DNA of 24,769 bases from Citricoccus sp. WCRC_4. Lineage in GTDB: Bacteria; Actinomycetota; Actinomycetes; Actinomycetales; Micrococcaceae. The notes below the pieces were generated by a model, which ran no database searches, was not told the origin of the DNA, and saw only the letters and a program-made list of their open reading frames with translations. A program made the position numbers and the translations under genes. Shown piece by piece: positions 1 to 8,700 of this stretch (the first letter of the stretch is position 1; each line of letters starts with the position of its first letter). The DNA lies in NCBI GenBank assembly GCA_026645375.1, contig JAPFFX010000376.1, forward strand, positions 1-24,769. Direction: 5' to 3'.

Positions 1-745
1 GGGCCGACGTCGGCGCCGCCGGCGAGGCCGATGACGGCGGCGCGGGCCGGGCGTCCGGGGACGACGGGCCGGACGGGTTCGGGAACTGACTCCGCGGGGC
101 CCCCGGGATGGCGGTGATCGGTCCGGCGGCCACGGCCGCAGGGAACGCGGGCCAGCGGGAGAGGGCAGGAGTGGTCACCCCGGTCTCGGGATGACCGGGG
201 TCCCCCGGGCTCAGGGCGCCGGGGGCGAACGTGGACGGCCCGAACAGGCCCCCGGTGGTCAGCGGGTTGCGTCCGGTGCGCACGTCCAGCACGAGGGTGC
301 GCGCCACCTTGTCATGCCAGCCCTGGCGCTGGTGGTTGGTGTCCCAGGTGTTCGACAGCAGCATCAGCACCGGCCCCACCACGGGCACCAGCCCACTGAC
401 CCCGATCAGCACGGAACGCAGGAAGATCGGCCCCCAGCCGGCGGGCGTGCCCTCCTCGGAGGTGATGCGCAACCCCAGGAGCAGGTGACCCGGCGTCTTG
501 CCGGCCGAGGCCTGCCAGCCCCACAGCCAGACGGAATAGGCCAGCGACAGCACGCCGGCGATGAGCATGCCCAGCCAGAAGGTGACCAGCGCGTCCTGCT
601 GGGCGCTGCCGGCCCCGGCCAGGACCGCGGGGAAGGTGACCGCGTAGACCACGCCCACGGCCACCGCGGGAATGATCTGGTCGATCAGCCAGGCCGCCAA
701 CCGCTTTCCGGCCGGTGCGTTGACCAGGTTGAGGGTTCTCTGCAC
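1..745 (-). CDS. RDD family membrane protein (3' end outside window)
   Basis: Open from a GTG at 745 to the window edge without a stop. The first 150 residues match the RDD family: Arg15 and Asp22 in the first helix (KRLAAWLID), hydrophobic segments at about 25-45, 55-77 and 107-131, a GKTPGH signature at 82-87, and a WHDK motif at 143-146 supplying the last Asp. After about residue 165 the chain becomes a Pro/Ala/Ser-rich low-complexity linker that is still running at base 1, so a further C-terminal domain is likely. FHA domains often follow RDD in this gene context, but that part is not visible. The start lies 5 nt after the transglutaminase-like gene's stop, with AAGGA about 9 nt upstream, so the two are co-transcribed. 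RDD proteins are integral membrane proteins, some linked to ion or solute transport; the specific role here is unknown. Confidence 0.85.
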   Translation of the reverse strand, partial: MQRTLNLVNAPAGKRLAAWLIDQIIPAVAVGVVYAVTFPAVLAGAGSAQQDALVTFWLGMLIAGVLSLAYSVWLWGWQASAGKTPGHLLLGLRITSEEGTPAGWGPIFLRSVLIGVSGLVPVVGPVLMLLSNTWDTNHQRQGWHDKVARTLVLDVRTGRNPLTTGGLFGPSTFAPGALSPGDPGHPETGVTTPALSRWPAFPAAVAAGPITAIPGAPRSQFPNPSGPSSPDARPAPPSSASPAAPTSA

Positions 746-750
746 GGTTC

Positions 751-3258
751 CTATTCCTTGCTCGCTTGGTCGTCCACTGTACGGACTGCCCGGGTGCCAC
801 CGCCACGCCGGGCCGTGCGTGACTGCCGTTCGGCCGTGCGCTCCTCCGCCCGTCGCCCGGACGCTGCCGCGCGGCGGGCCAGTCGTTGCTGTCGCCGCAA
901 CTGGCGCCGCTGACGACGCCGGGCGCGGGCCTCGAGCACGAGGGACCGCGGGGAGAACCTCGCCCGCAGCCGTCGCCAGCCGCTCACCGAGCCACGGATG
1001 CCGGCGATGTTCTCGTCCACCCGCTCCCAGTAGTCGGCGACCTGGGCCTCGGTCGGCTCCCCGGGGCCGAAGACGACCTGGTCGGCCCGACGGGCCAGCA
1101 GGGTGGTGCCGGCCGCCGTCGTGGGGAAGGTGGCGCCCAGCGCGGCGGCGTGCTCGCGCCGGGTGCCGGTGCGCTGCGGTTCCGATCCCAGGTCCGCGGC
1201 CAGGCTCAGGACCTCGGACCAGCCGCCGGAGACCTGCCCGGCCGGGCTGTCCGCCCGGCGGCGCCGCGTGCGCCGCCGGGCCTTGAGCAGCGCGATGGCC
1301 AGCAGCGGGATCATCAGGACGACGACCGGGATCATCGAGTACACGACGATCATCACCACGGGCCCCCACTGGTCCCACCAGGAGCGCTCCTCCTGCTCGG
1401 CGTCCTGCGGTTCCGGCGCGGTGTCCGGGGGCAGGTCGGCCTGTTCCTGCGGCGGGGGCGGGGGTTGCAGCACCTGCGGCTTCGGCGTGGACCGGGGCTC
1501 CTGCTGCGGCGGGGTCGGGATGTTGTCCTTGTCCGGGGTGGGGTCCATGGCCACCCAGCCGGTGTCCTCGAAGTTGACCTCCACCCAGGCGTGGACGTCC
1601 TTGCCCTTGATCTGGACCGGCCCGCCACCCTCGGGGAGGTCCTCCGGGTAGAAGCCCATGACCACGCGGGCCGGGATGTCCAGTGAACGGGCCATCAGGG
1701 CCATCGCCACGGCGTACTGCTCGTCGTCGCCGATCCACTGCTCCGCGTCCAGCAACCGGGTGATGCGCCCGGCGTAGTGACCGGACAGCGAGGTGACCTC
1801 GCCCTCGCGGCCATTGGAGAACGCCCCGGACTCGTGGAGCGTGGAGGCCAGCCCGCTCGCGATGCCGACGGCGGTGTCCTGCCGCCCGGTCAGCTCGGCC
1901 GCCTTCTCGGGAACCACCTGCGGCACCCCGGCCAGTTCCGGCATGACCACCCTGGCGAAGTCCTGGTCCTCGAGGTCCTCCGGGTTGACCTGGACCGGGT
2001 AGACGACCTCCGCGGTATAGGAGTCCCCGGCCCGCAGCGGGATGGCGGACAGCGCGGTCTCGTTGCCGTCGTTGTAGTACAGGGACCGGGACAGCTCGCC
2101 GGCCCGCGGCCCGGACAGGGCCACCCCGGTCAGCTTGCCGCCCCCGGGCAGCCAGACGCCGTCGTAGGCCCCGATGGTGATCTCCAGGGTCCCGTTCTGG
2201 CGGTTCGGCAGTTCCGGGGCCTCGGCACCGGAGAGGCGGGAGGCGTCACCGACCGGCGAGAAGTTGCCACCGGCCTGCGGGTTCACGGTGTAGACCATGC
2301 CGTCGTAGGCGTCCAGGGCGGCCAGCCGGACCCGCTGGCCCTCGGGGAGGCCTTCCACCGTGAACAGGACCTCCTCGCGCTGGTCCTTGACGTACTGCCG
2401 GAACTTCATCAGCGGGCTGGTGTAGTCGAACAGCTCGATCGGGGGCTCGACCACGTCCCGGAGCACCTTGCGGTCCTGGTCCTGCAGCAGCAGCGGCGAG
2501 GCCGCGGCGGTCAGCAGTCCGGCCACCGCCAGCACCCCGGCGCCCAGGCCGACCCGTCGCCGGACCAGCCGACGCGCGGTGGCCGGATGGGTCACCGTGG
2601 TGGTGTCGGCGGACGCCCGGGTTCCGTGCACCCGCATCCGGTGCCGGCGCCAGGCCAGCCAGGCGACGGCGCCCATCACCAGCAGCATGCCCCGCATCAG
2701 GGCCATGGGGGCGTCCTTGGTGCCGAACAGGATCCCGAGGACGGTCATCGTCAGTACCGGGATGAGCGTCCAGTACGGGACCCGCACCCGCCAGGCCAGC
2801 AGGCCGGCCACCACCGCGGTCAGCAGCCCGGACAGGTAGGGGGCCACCAGCATGCCGCCGTGGACGCCCACCGGCGCCGCGACGGTCAGGATGTCCTTCC
2901 ACGTGGTCACCGGCGCGGTGAGCAGCACCACGAGGGAATCCGCACCGGGCAGGAAGCCGGCGGCCGGGTCGGCCGACGTGGCCAGGGCGAGACCGGCGGC
3001 CAGGTAGGCCGCGATCACCACGCCCGAGGTCAGCCAGGTGCCCCACCGCCAGTAGGCGCTCGCCAGGGCGACGGCCAGGCCCAGGACGATCCCGCCGAAG
3101 CCGGCCGTCAGGTACCGGGGGTCCCCGGCGAACGTGTCGTGGAAGCCGAGCATGCCCAGGCCCAGCAGCACGGTCAGCACGGCGGCATCGGCACCCACCT
3201 GGGCCCAGGGGTGGTGCAGACCCTTCTCCCGGGGCCCCGTCCGTGCCCGCGCCATCAT
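751..3258 (-). CDS. TgpA-like transglutaminase-fold membrane protein with Cys-to-Asp change at the catalytic position
   Basis: 835 residues. About six N-terminal membrane helices (roughly 20-205) and another near 240-260 precede a long extracytoplasmic part. A transglutaminase-like core follows (about 480-580), then a Pro-rich stretch (about 585-610), a final helix (about 630-655) and a basic cytoplasmic tail. This is the TgpA (DUF3488 plus transglutaminase) layout. His556 in the HAWVEV motif and Asp572 in WVAMDPTP, the second and third triad residues, are present. The residue before EQYAVAMALMAR, normally the nucleophilic Cys in GxCEQxA, is Asp512 (codon GAC at 1723-1725). If the alignment is right, the protein cannot be a standard Cys transamidase or protease; it may be a binding pseudoenzyme or use other chemistry. 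The start ATG overlaps the DUF58 stop as ATGA, indicating translational coupling. Confidence 0.88.
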   Translation of the reverse strand: MMARARTGPREKGLHHPWAQVGADAAVLTVLLGLGMLGFHDTFAGDPRYLTAGFGGIVLGLAVALASAYWRWGTWLTSGVVIAAYLAAGLALATSADPAAGFLPGADSLVVLLTAPVTTWKDILTVAAPVGVHGGMLVAPYLSGLLTAVVAGLLAWRVRVPYWTLIPVLTMTVLGILFGTKDAPMALMRGMLLVMGAVAWLAWRRHRMRVHGTRASADTTTVTHPATARRLVRRRVGLGAGVLAVAGLLTAAASPLLLQDQDRKVLRDVVEPPIELFDYTSPLMKFRQYVKDQREEVLFTVEGLPEGQRVRLAALDAYDGMVYTVNPQAGGNFSPVGDASRLSGAEAPELPNRQNGTLEITIGAYDGVWLPGGGKLTGVALSGPRAGELSRSLYYNDGNETALSAIPLRAGDSYTAEVVYPVQVNPEDLEDQDFARVVMPELAGVPQVVPEKAAELTGRQDTAVGIASGLASTLHESGAFSNGREGEVTSLSGHYAGRITRLLDAEQWIGDDEQYAVAMALMARSLDIPARVVMGFYPEDLPEGGGPVQIKGKDVHAWVEVNFEDTGWVAMDPTPDKDNIPTPPQQEPRSTPKPQVLQPPPPPQEQADLPPDTAPEPQDAEQEERSWWDQWGPVVMIVVYSMIPVVVLMIPLLAIALLKARRRTRRRRADSPAGQVSGGWSEVLSLAADLGSEPQRTGTRREHAAALGATFPTTAAGTTLLARRADQVVFGPGEPTEAQVADYWERVDENIAGIRGSVSGWRRLRARFSPRSLVLEARARRRQRRQLRRQQRLARRAAASGRRAEERTAERQSRTARRGGGTRAVRTVDDQASKE

Positions 3259-4574
3259 GCGGCCGCCTTCCGCAGGGCCAGGCCCAGGTCCTGGAGGTCC
3301 CCGATGGAGACCACCGTCAGGTCACCGATGCTCGCCCGCCCGGTCTCCAGCCCGTGGGCGCACCGGATGGCGAAGGCGCGGACACCGGGCGGCACCACGT
3401 TGGTGGCCCGGCGCAGCTCACCGGGGCTGGGCTGGTTGCCCGTGATGAGGAAGAACACCGAGGCGTTGGGCACGTGCTCCGCGGTCTCGCGGGCCACGTC
3501 CAGGCTGGTGCCGCGCAGCGGCCTGCCCTCGATCCGCGTCATGTCGTCGAGCATGGTGCGGCCGGTCTCGGTGTGGATCGGCCCGGCATGGGTGCGGATG
3601 GAGAGGTTGCGCTGCTCCTTGAAGGCCTCCAGGCCGATCGAGGCGGCCACGGAGACGGCCAGCTCGAAGTCGTTCTCGGTGGCGTACTCGGCGGTGTTGG
3701 TGGACAGGGCGATGGCCAGGTGGGCGCGCCGGGTCTCCTCGAACTGGCGGACCATGAGCGTGTCGGTGCGGGCCACCGTCTTCCAGTGGATGTGGCGGCG
3801 GTCGTCACCGGGCACGTAGTCGCGGAGGGCATGGAAGGAGACGTCCGCGCTGGAGAGGTCATGGGTGGGCAGTCCCTCCAGGTCCCGGATGAACCCGGCC
3901 GAGGACCCCTGCAGGGTCACGGTGCGCGGGTGGACGTACAGGTCCTGCGGCTCGGTCCACTCCAGCTGGCGGCGCAGCAGGCCCAGCGGGTCCTGGCGCA
4001 CCGAGCGCACCGGTCCGACGACGATCACGGCGCGGCGGTGCGTGGGGATGGTGAACAGGTCCTCGTGCACGGCACCCGGGCGCATCCGGGGCAGCTGGAA
4101 CACGGCGGTGGCCCGACCCACGGGCAGCTCCATCGCCACCGGGAGCAGGGCACGGTCCGCCGTGTTGGTCACCTCGACCGCCCCGACCGCCCGGTCCCCG
4201 ACGGCGACCCTCGAGCGCGCGAGGTCCAGGTCCACCCGGTAGGAGGAGCGGCCGAGGATGAAGCCGATGGCCAGCAGCAGCAGCAGGACGCCGACCAGTC
4301 CGGCGATGAGCGCCTCCGCCCAGCCCAGCGTCGTTCCGACGGTCCAGGCGGTCACCGTCACCGCCAGCACGATCCCCCCGAGCGGGGAGACCACCTCGAC
4401 CACCGGGCGGGCGGACCGCACCCACCAGCCCGTGGCGGATTCCCGCACCGGCCCCGTGGTGACGGCGGCGGACTCACCCAGCAGCCGCCAGTGCTCACCC
4501 AGCCGCCTCCACTGCTCCCCCAGGGCGCCGATCGCCCCGGTCCGCCGGGGACGGGGCTGACGTTCCGGGGCCAT
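3255..4574 (-). CDS. DUF58 domain-containing membrane protein
   Basis: 439 residues. An N-terminal cytoplasmic segment is followed by two membrane helices (about 57-77 and 83-105), a beta-rich region, then the DUF58 core. The family hallmark R-x-Y-x-P-G-D-D-x-R-x-I-x-W is seen as RDYVPGDDRRHIHWK at 251-265, followed by a LMVRQFEE segment. DUF58 proteins accompany MoxR ATPases and have a von Willebrand A-like fold; the molecular role is poorly defined and probably concerns assembly or activation of envelope components. I chose ATG 4574, 16 nt after the MoxR stop, because the frame further upstream only overlaps the MoxR coding sequence and reads as Arg/Pro-rich nonsense. A GTG at 4587 is an alternative. 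The 3' end overlaps the transglutaminase-like gene by 4 nt. Confidence 0.9.
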   Translation of the reverse strand: MAPERQPRPRRTGAIGALGEQWRRLGEHWRLLGESAAVTTGPVRESATGWWVRSARPVVEVVSPLGGIVLAVTVTAWTVGTTLGWAEALIAGLVGVLLLLLAIGFILGRSSYRVDLDLARSRVAVGDRAVGAVEVTNTADRALLPVAMELPVGRATAVFQLPRMRPGAVHEDLFTIPTHRRAVIVVGPVRSVRQDPLGLLRRQLEWTEPQDLYVHPRTVTLQGSSAGFIRDLEGLPTHDLSSADVSFHALRDYVPGDDRRHIHWKTVARTDTLMVRQFEETRRAHLAIALSTNTAEYATENDFELAVSVAASIGLEAFKEQRNLSIRTHAGPIHTETGRTMLDDMTRIEGRPLRGTSLDVARETAEHVPNASVFFLITGNQPSPGELRRATNVVPPGVRAFAIRCAHGLETGRASIGDLTVVSIGDLQDLGLALRKAAA

Positions 4575-4590
4575 CCGTGCCGTCGGCACC

Positions 4591-5649
4591 TCAGGCCCCG
4601 GCGGCGGCCGAACCGCCCCGCGCCGCGGGGTCCCCGGACCCTCCGGCGCCGGCCGACGTCGCGGCGCCCACCGGGACCGGTGCCTCGGCGCGGTGCCGCG
4701 GAGCACCCACCTGGGCCAGGACGCGGGTGAGCACGGCCGTCGTCGTGGCGCCGGCGAACTCGGCCTCCGGGTCCAGCACCAGCCGGTGGGTCCACACGTG
4801 CGGGGCCAGGTCCTTGACGTCGTCCGGCAGCACGTAGTTGCGTCCCTGCGAGGCCGCACGCACCTTGGCCGCGCGGACCATGGCCATGGCCCCTCGGACC
4901 GAGACGCCCAGCCGCGTCTCGTGCGCGTCGCGGGTCTCCTCGGCCAGCTCGGCGATGTAGTTCAGCACGGCCCCGTCCACGTGGACGGTGGTGGCCAGCT
5001 CGGCCATGTCCCGGATGGCCTGGGTGGTGATGATCGGGTTCAGGGCACCGGAGCGGTCCTTCGTGGCGGCGCCGGAGAGCAGCTCGACGGTGGAACTGCG
5101 GTCCGGGTAACCGATCGAGGTCTTGATGAGGAAGCGGTCCAGCTGGGCCTCGGGCAGCTTGTACGTGCCGGCCTGCTCGATCGGGTTCTGGGTGGCGATC
5201 ACCATGAAGGGGCGCTCGTTCGCGTAGGTGACGCCGTCCACCGTCACCCGGGCCTCCTCCATCACCTCCAGCAGCGCGGACTGGGTCTTCGGCGAGGCCC
5301 GGTTGATCTCGTCGGCCAGCACGATGTTGGCGAAGACCGGTCCACGGTGGAACTCGAACTCCTGGGTCCTCTGGTCGTAGATGGTCACGCCGGTGACGTC
5401 CGAGGGCAGCAGGTCCGGGGTGAACTGGATGCGCGAGTGGGTCCCCTTCACCGTGGCGGCGAGCGACCGGGCGAGCATGGTCTTGCCGGTACCGGGGGCG
5501 TCCTCCAGCAGGACGTGGCCGTCCGTCAGCATCGCCGTGAGGACCAGGGAGATGACGTCCTCCTTGCCCAGGATGGCCTGGCCGATGTTGTCCGAGATCT
5601 TCTCGAACGTCCCGGCGAACCACTCGGCCTGTTCAGTGGTCATGGTCAT
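4591..5649 (-). CDS. MoxR family AAA+ ATPase
   Basis: 352 residues, normal for the family. Walker A APGTGKT at 51-57, Walker B with Asp113-Glu114 in IVLADEINR, sensor 1 Asn155 in ATQNP, and the MoxR helix-2 insert region (GVTIYDQRTQEFEFHRGPVF) with family-typical sequence. MoxR ATPases are chaperone-like proteins that remodel or activate partner proteins, commonly DUF58/VWA proteins encoded next door, as here. The ATG at 5649 is chosen because AAGGGG lies about 11 nt upstream; a second in-frame ATG is at 5643. The last 25 residues are Ala/Gly/Pro-rich. The gene lies between the giant surface protein and the DUF58 gene, so it probably works on the envelope system encoded by this cluster. Confidence 0.94.
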   Translation of the reverse strand: MTMTTEQAEWFAGTFEKISDNIGQAILGKEDVISLVLTAMLTDGHVLLEDAPGTGKTMLARSLAATVKGTHSRIQFTPDLLPSDVTGVTIYDQRTQEFEFHRGPVFANIVLADEINRASPKTQSALLEVMEEARVTVDGVTYANERPFMVIATQNPIEQAGTYKLPEAQLDRFLIKTSIGYPDRSSTVELLSGAATKDRSGALNPIITTQAIRDMAELATTVHVDGAVLNYIAELAEETRDAHETRLGVSVRGAMAMVRAAKVRAASQGRNYVLPDDVKDLAPHVWTHRLVLDPEAEFAGATTTAVLTRVLAQVGAPRHRAEAPVPVGAATSAGAGGSGDPAARGGSAAAGA

Positions 5650-5711
5650 GGTGCGTCGTCCCCTTCGCTGGTCAAGCTGGTCGTCAGAGTGTGCTGGCGC
5701 AGGGCCGGGTC

Positions 5712-8700
5712 TCAGTATCCCGGCCACGGCCTGATGGGCGTGGTCTTGACCCCGTTGCGGTCGAACACGGCCCAGACCTGGTCGAAGTAGGCGTTGCCGG
5801 CCCAGCAGTTCAGGTCCCCGGACCCGCGCCCGTCGGCTCCCACCGAGATGGCGTAGGAGTTGCCCGAGCCGATCGTCCGTCCGGAGCCGGCCTCTCCCCC
5901 GGAGGCCCAGCACTTGGCCGTGTGGGTGCCCGGGGGGAAGTCCTGGACGGAGACCCGCAGCTTGTGGCAGTTGATGTTGCAGCCGCTCTCGCTGACGGGT
6001 GCCCCGCGCTGGGTGACGCCGCTGGGCTTCGCCGGTGGCGGCGGAGGCGGCGGGGCCTTGTCCGACGTGGCCTTGTCGGACCACTGCCTGGACATCTGTG
6101 CCGAGGTCTCCAGCGTGGTCTGGACCCGCACCACCACCTTCGAGGTGGTGCTGTACCCGACCCTGGCCGTGTGGGACCCGGCCGTCGCGTTGACCTGCTT
6201 GCCGTCCACCGTGACCGTCATGGTCAGGCCGCGGCCGTTCTCGTAGTCACGCACGTTCGGGTTCCAGGAGTGGACGACCTTCTTCTCACCGCCCACGGAC
6301 CTCACGTTCGCCGCATCCTTGATGGGCCCGTAGGCGCTGGTCTGGTTGGAGGCGGCCGAGGGGTCTCCCGCACCGGCGGCGTTGAGCGCCCGCACGGAGA
6401 CCGTCACGTTGGTGCCGTTGGAGCCGACGTTGATGGTGCTCCCCGGCCCCGCGATGCCCTGCCAGCCGCCACCGTTCACCTGGTACTGGTACCCGGTGGT
6501 CGGTGAGCCGTTCGCCGAGCCCGGGGTGAAGTCCACCGTGATCTGGTGGTTCTGCCCGGTGGCCGCGATCTTCGGGGTGGACGGCGATTTCGGCCGTCCA
6601 TAGGGGGTGACCGCCGTGGACCGGGCGGAGGGCTCGGACGTGCCGACCCGGTTCTCCGCGACCACGGCGAACGAGTACGAGGACGTGGTCTTCAGGCCGG
6701 TCACCTGCTGGGAGGTCCCGGAGATGCCCGCGATGGTCCTCACCCGGGCCCCGCCCTCGTAGACGTGGAGGTCGTAGGACCTGATCGTGGCGCCGTTGTG
6801 GTCCGGGGCTCCCCAGGAGACGTCGATGACCCCGCCGTTCACCGCCGACTGGGCCCGCGAGGCCGAGGGGGCCAACGGCTGCATCGGCACCCCGGCCGGC
6901 GTGACGGACGAGGACCAGCCGGAGAACTCGGAGGGCCGGTCGGCGTCGTTCACCGCCTGGATCCGGAACTGGTAGGCGGTGCCGTTCGTCAGTCCGTCCC
7001 ACGTCGTGGAGGTGCCGGAGACGGACCGCTGGCTGACGCCGTTCGCCGGGGCCGGGGAGATCTCCACCGTGTACGAGGTGATGGGCGAACCGCGGTTCAC
7101 CGGTGCGGTCCAGGACAGGTCGACGGTGCGGTCACCGTCGGCGCCCGTGGGCGGTGCCGGCCGCTCCGGTTCCACGTCCGGCCGCGCCGGCCGCGAGGCC
7201 ACGGACGGATCGGACTCGCCGACGTCGTTCGTGGCGATCACGGTGAACGTGTACTCCTGGTCGTTGGTCAGCCCGGTGATGGTGCACGTGGTGGCCGGGC
7301 ACCGCTGGTCCACCCCGGCGGCGGAGACGGTGTAGCCGGTGATGGGCGAGCCGTTGTTGGCCGGGGCGTCCCAGGTCAGCACGACCTCGCCGTCCCCCAC
7401 GGAATCCACGCGGGGCACCCCCGGCGCCTCCGGCGCGCCCTTGACGTTGAGGGTGATGGTGCCCTGGACCTCGCGGTCGGGGTCCTCCGTCAGGTCCCCC
7501 ACCGTGTACTGGACGCGCATCTGGCCGACGAAGTCCTCCGCGGGGGTGACGACCACGTCCGACCCGGCGACCTCGACGCGTCCCTGCCCCTCCTGGGTGG
7601 TGGCCGCGCGCAGCGTCAGCGGTCCCTCCCCCTCGAAGGGATTGACGTCGTTGGCCAGCACCGGCACGGTCTCGGCGCGGCCCTGGTGCGCGTCCGCGAC
7701 GGTGTCCGGGTTGGCCACGGCGAGCTCGCGGTCGGAGGCGTTGACACTGATGGTCACCCGGGCGGCCACGGGCTCGGACCTGCCGTCCGTGACGGACACC
7801 TGGGCGGTGCCCCGGGTCCCCTTCGGAGTGCGGTTGCCCGCCCGGACCGAGAGCACCGAGCCCTCCAGGCTCACGTCCACGCCCTCGATGTCCACCGCGC
7901 CGAGGGCGAACTCCAGGTTCCCGGCGTCCCGCGGATCCGGGTCGGCGGCGGCCTGGACCAGGTCCAGCCGGGCGGGTTCGCCGCCGGCGGCCACCTCGAG
8001 GGAGTTCGACTGCAGGGTGGGCGGGGTGTTGAACTCCTCGTCCGGCGGCGGGATCACCCGGATCGGCTGGGTCAGCACGGACTTCAGCCCGTCCGGGTCG
8101 TCCGGCCCCGAACCGTCCGTGACCTCGAAGCTGACGGAGGCGACGCCGGCGTAGTCCCGGGGCGCACGGAAGACCAGGTCGGTGGCGGAGCGGACCAGGT
8201 CGGCCTCCGACTGCGGCGAGGAGGTCACCGTCGCCTCCTCGGTGAGCCGCGGGGCGCGCCCGTCGCGCACCACCACGAGATCGCCGACGTCGAGGGCCAG
8301 GTCCTCCCCGGCCGTCACCTCCAGCGGGGCGTCGGAGCGCAGCGCGGGGCGGGCCTCGCCCGAGCCCGGCACGATCACGAAGGCGTAGGAGGAGAGGTCG
8401 TCGGGGTCGGTGAGCCGGTAGGTGATGACCTGCGGGTTGGATTCCACCGGGACCACCAGCTGGTGGTCCTCGGTCAGGGCCACGCCCTCCGGGTCGTCCG
8501 GCAGGGCCACCGCCAGGTCCTCCAGCGTGCCGTCCGGGTCCTCGTCGTTGCCCAGGATGTCCACCGTGACCTCGTCCCGGTCCACGGTCTCCTGGAAGGA
8601 CACGCGGTCGTCCCGGGCGATCGGCGCCCGCAGCGGGGCGTCCGGGTCCGCCTCGACGGTGAGCGTGCCGGTATCCGTGCCACCGCGGCCGTCGGTGATG

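Noticed and set aside
4575..4859. Upstream extension of the DUF58 frame into the MoxR gene
   Set aside because: The added 95 residues are Arg/Pro/Thr-rich and fall wholly within MoxR coding sequence; DUF58 starts cleanly at 4574.
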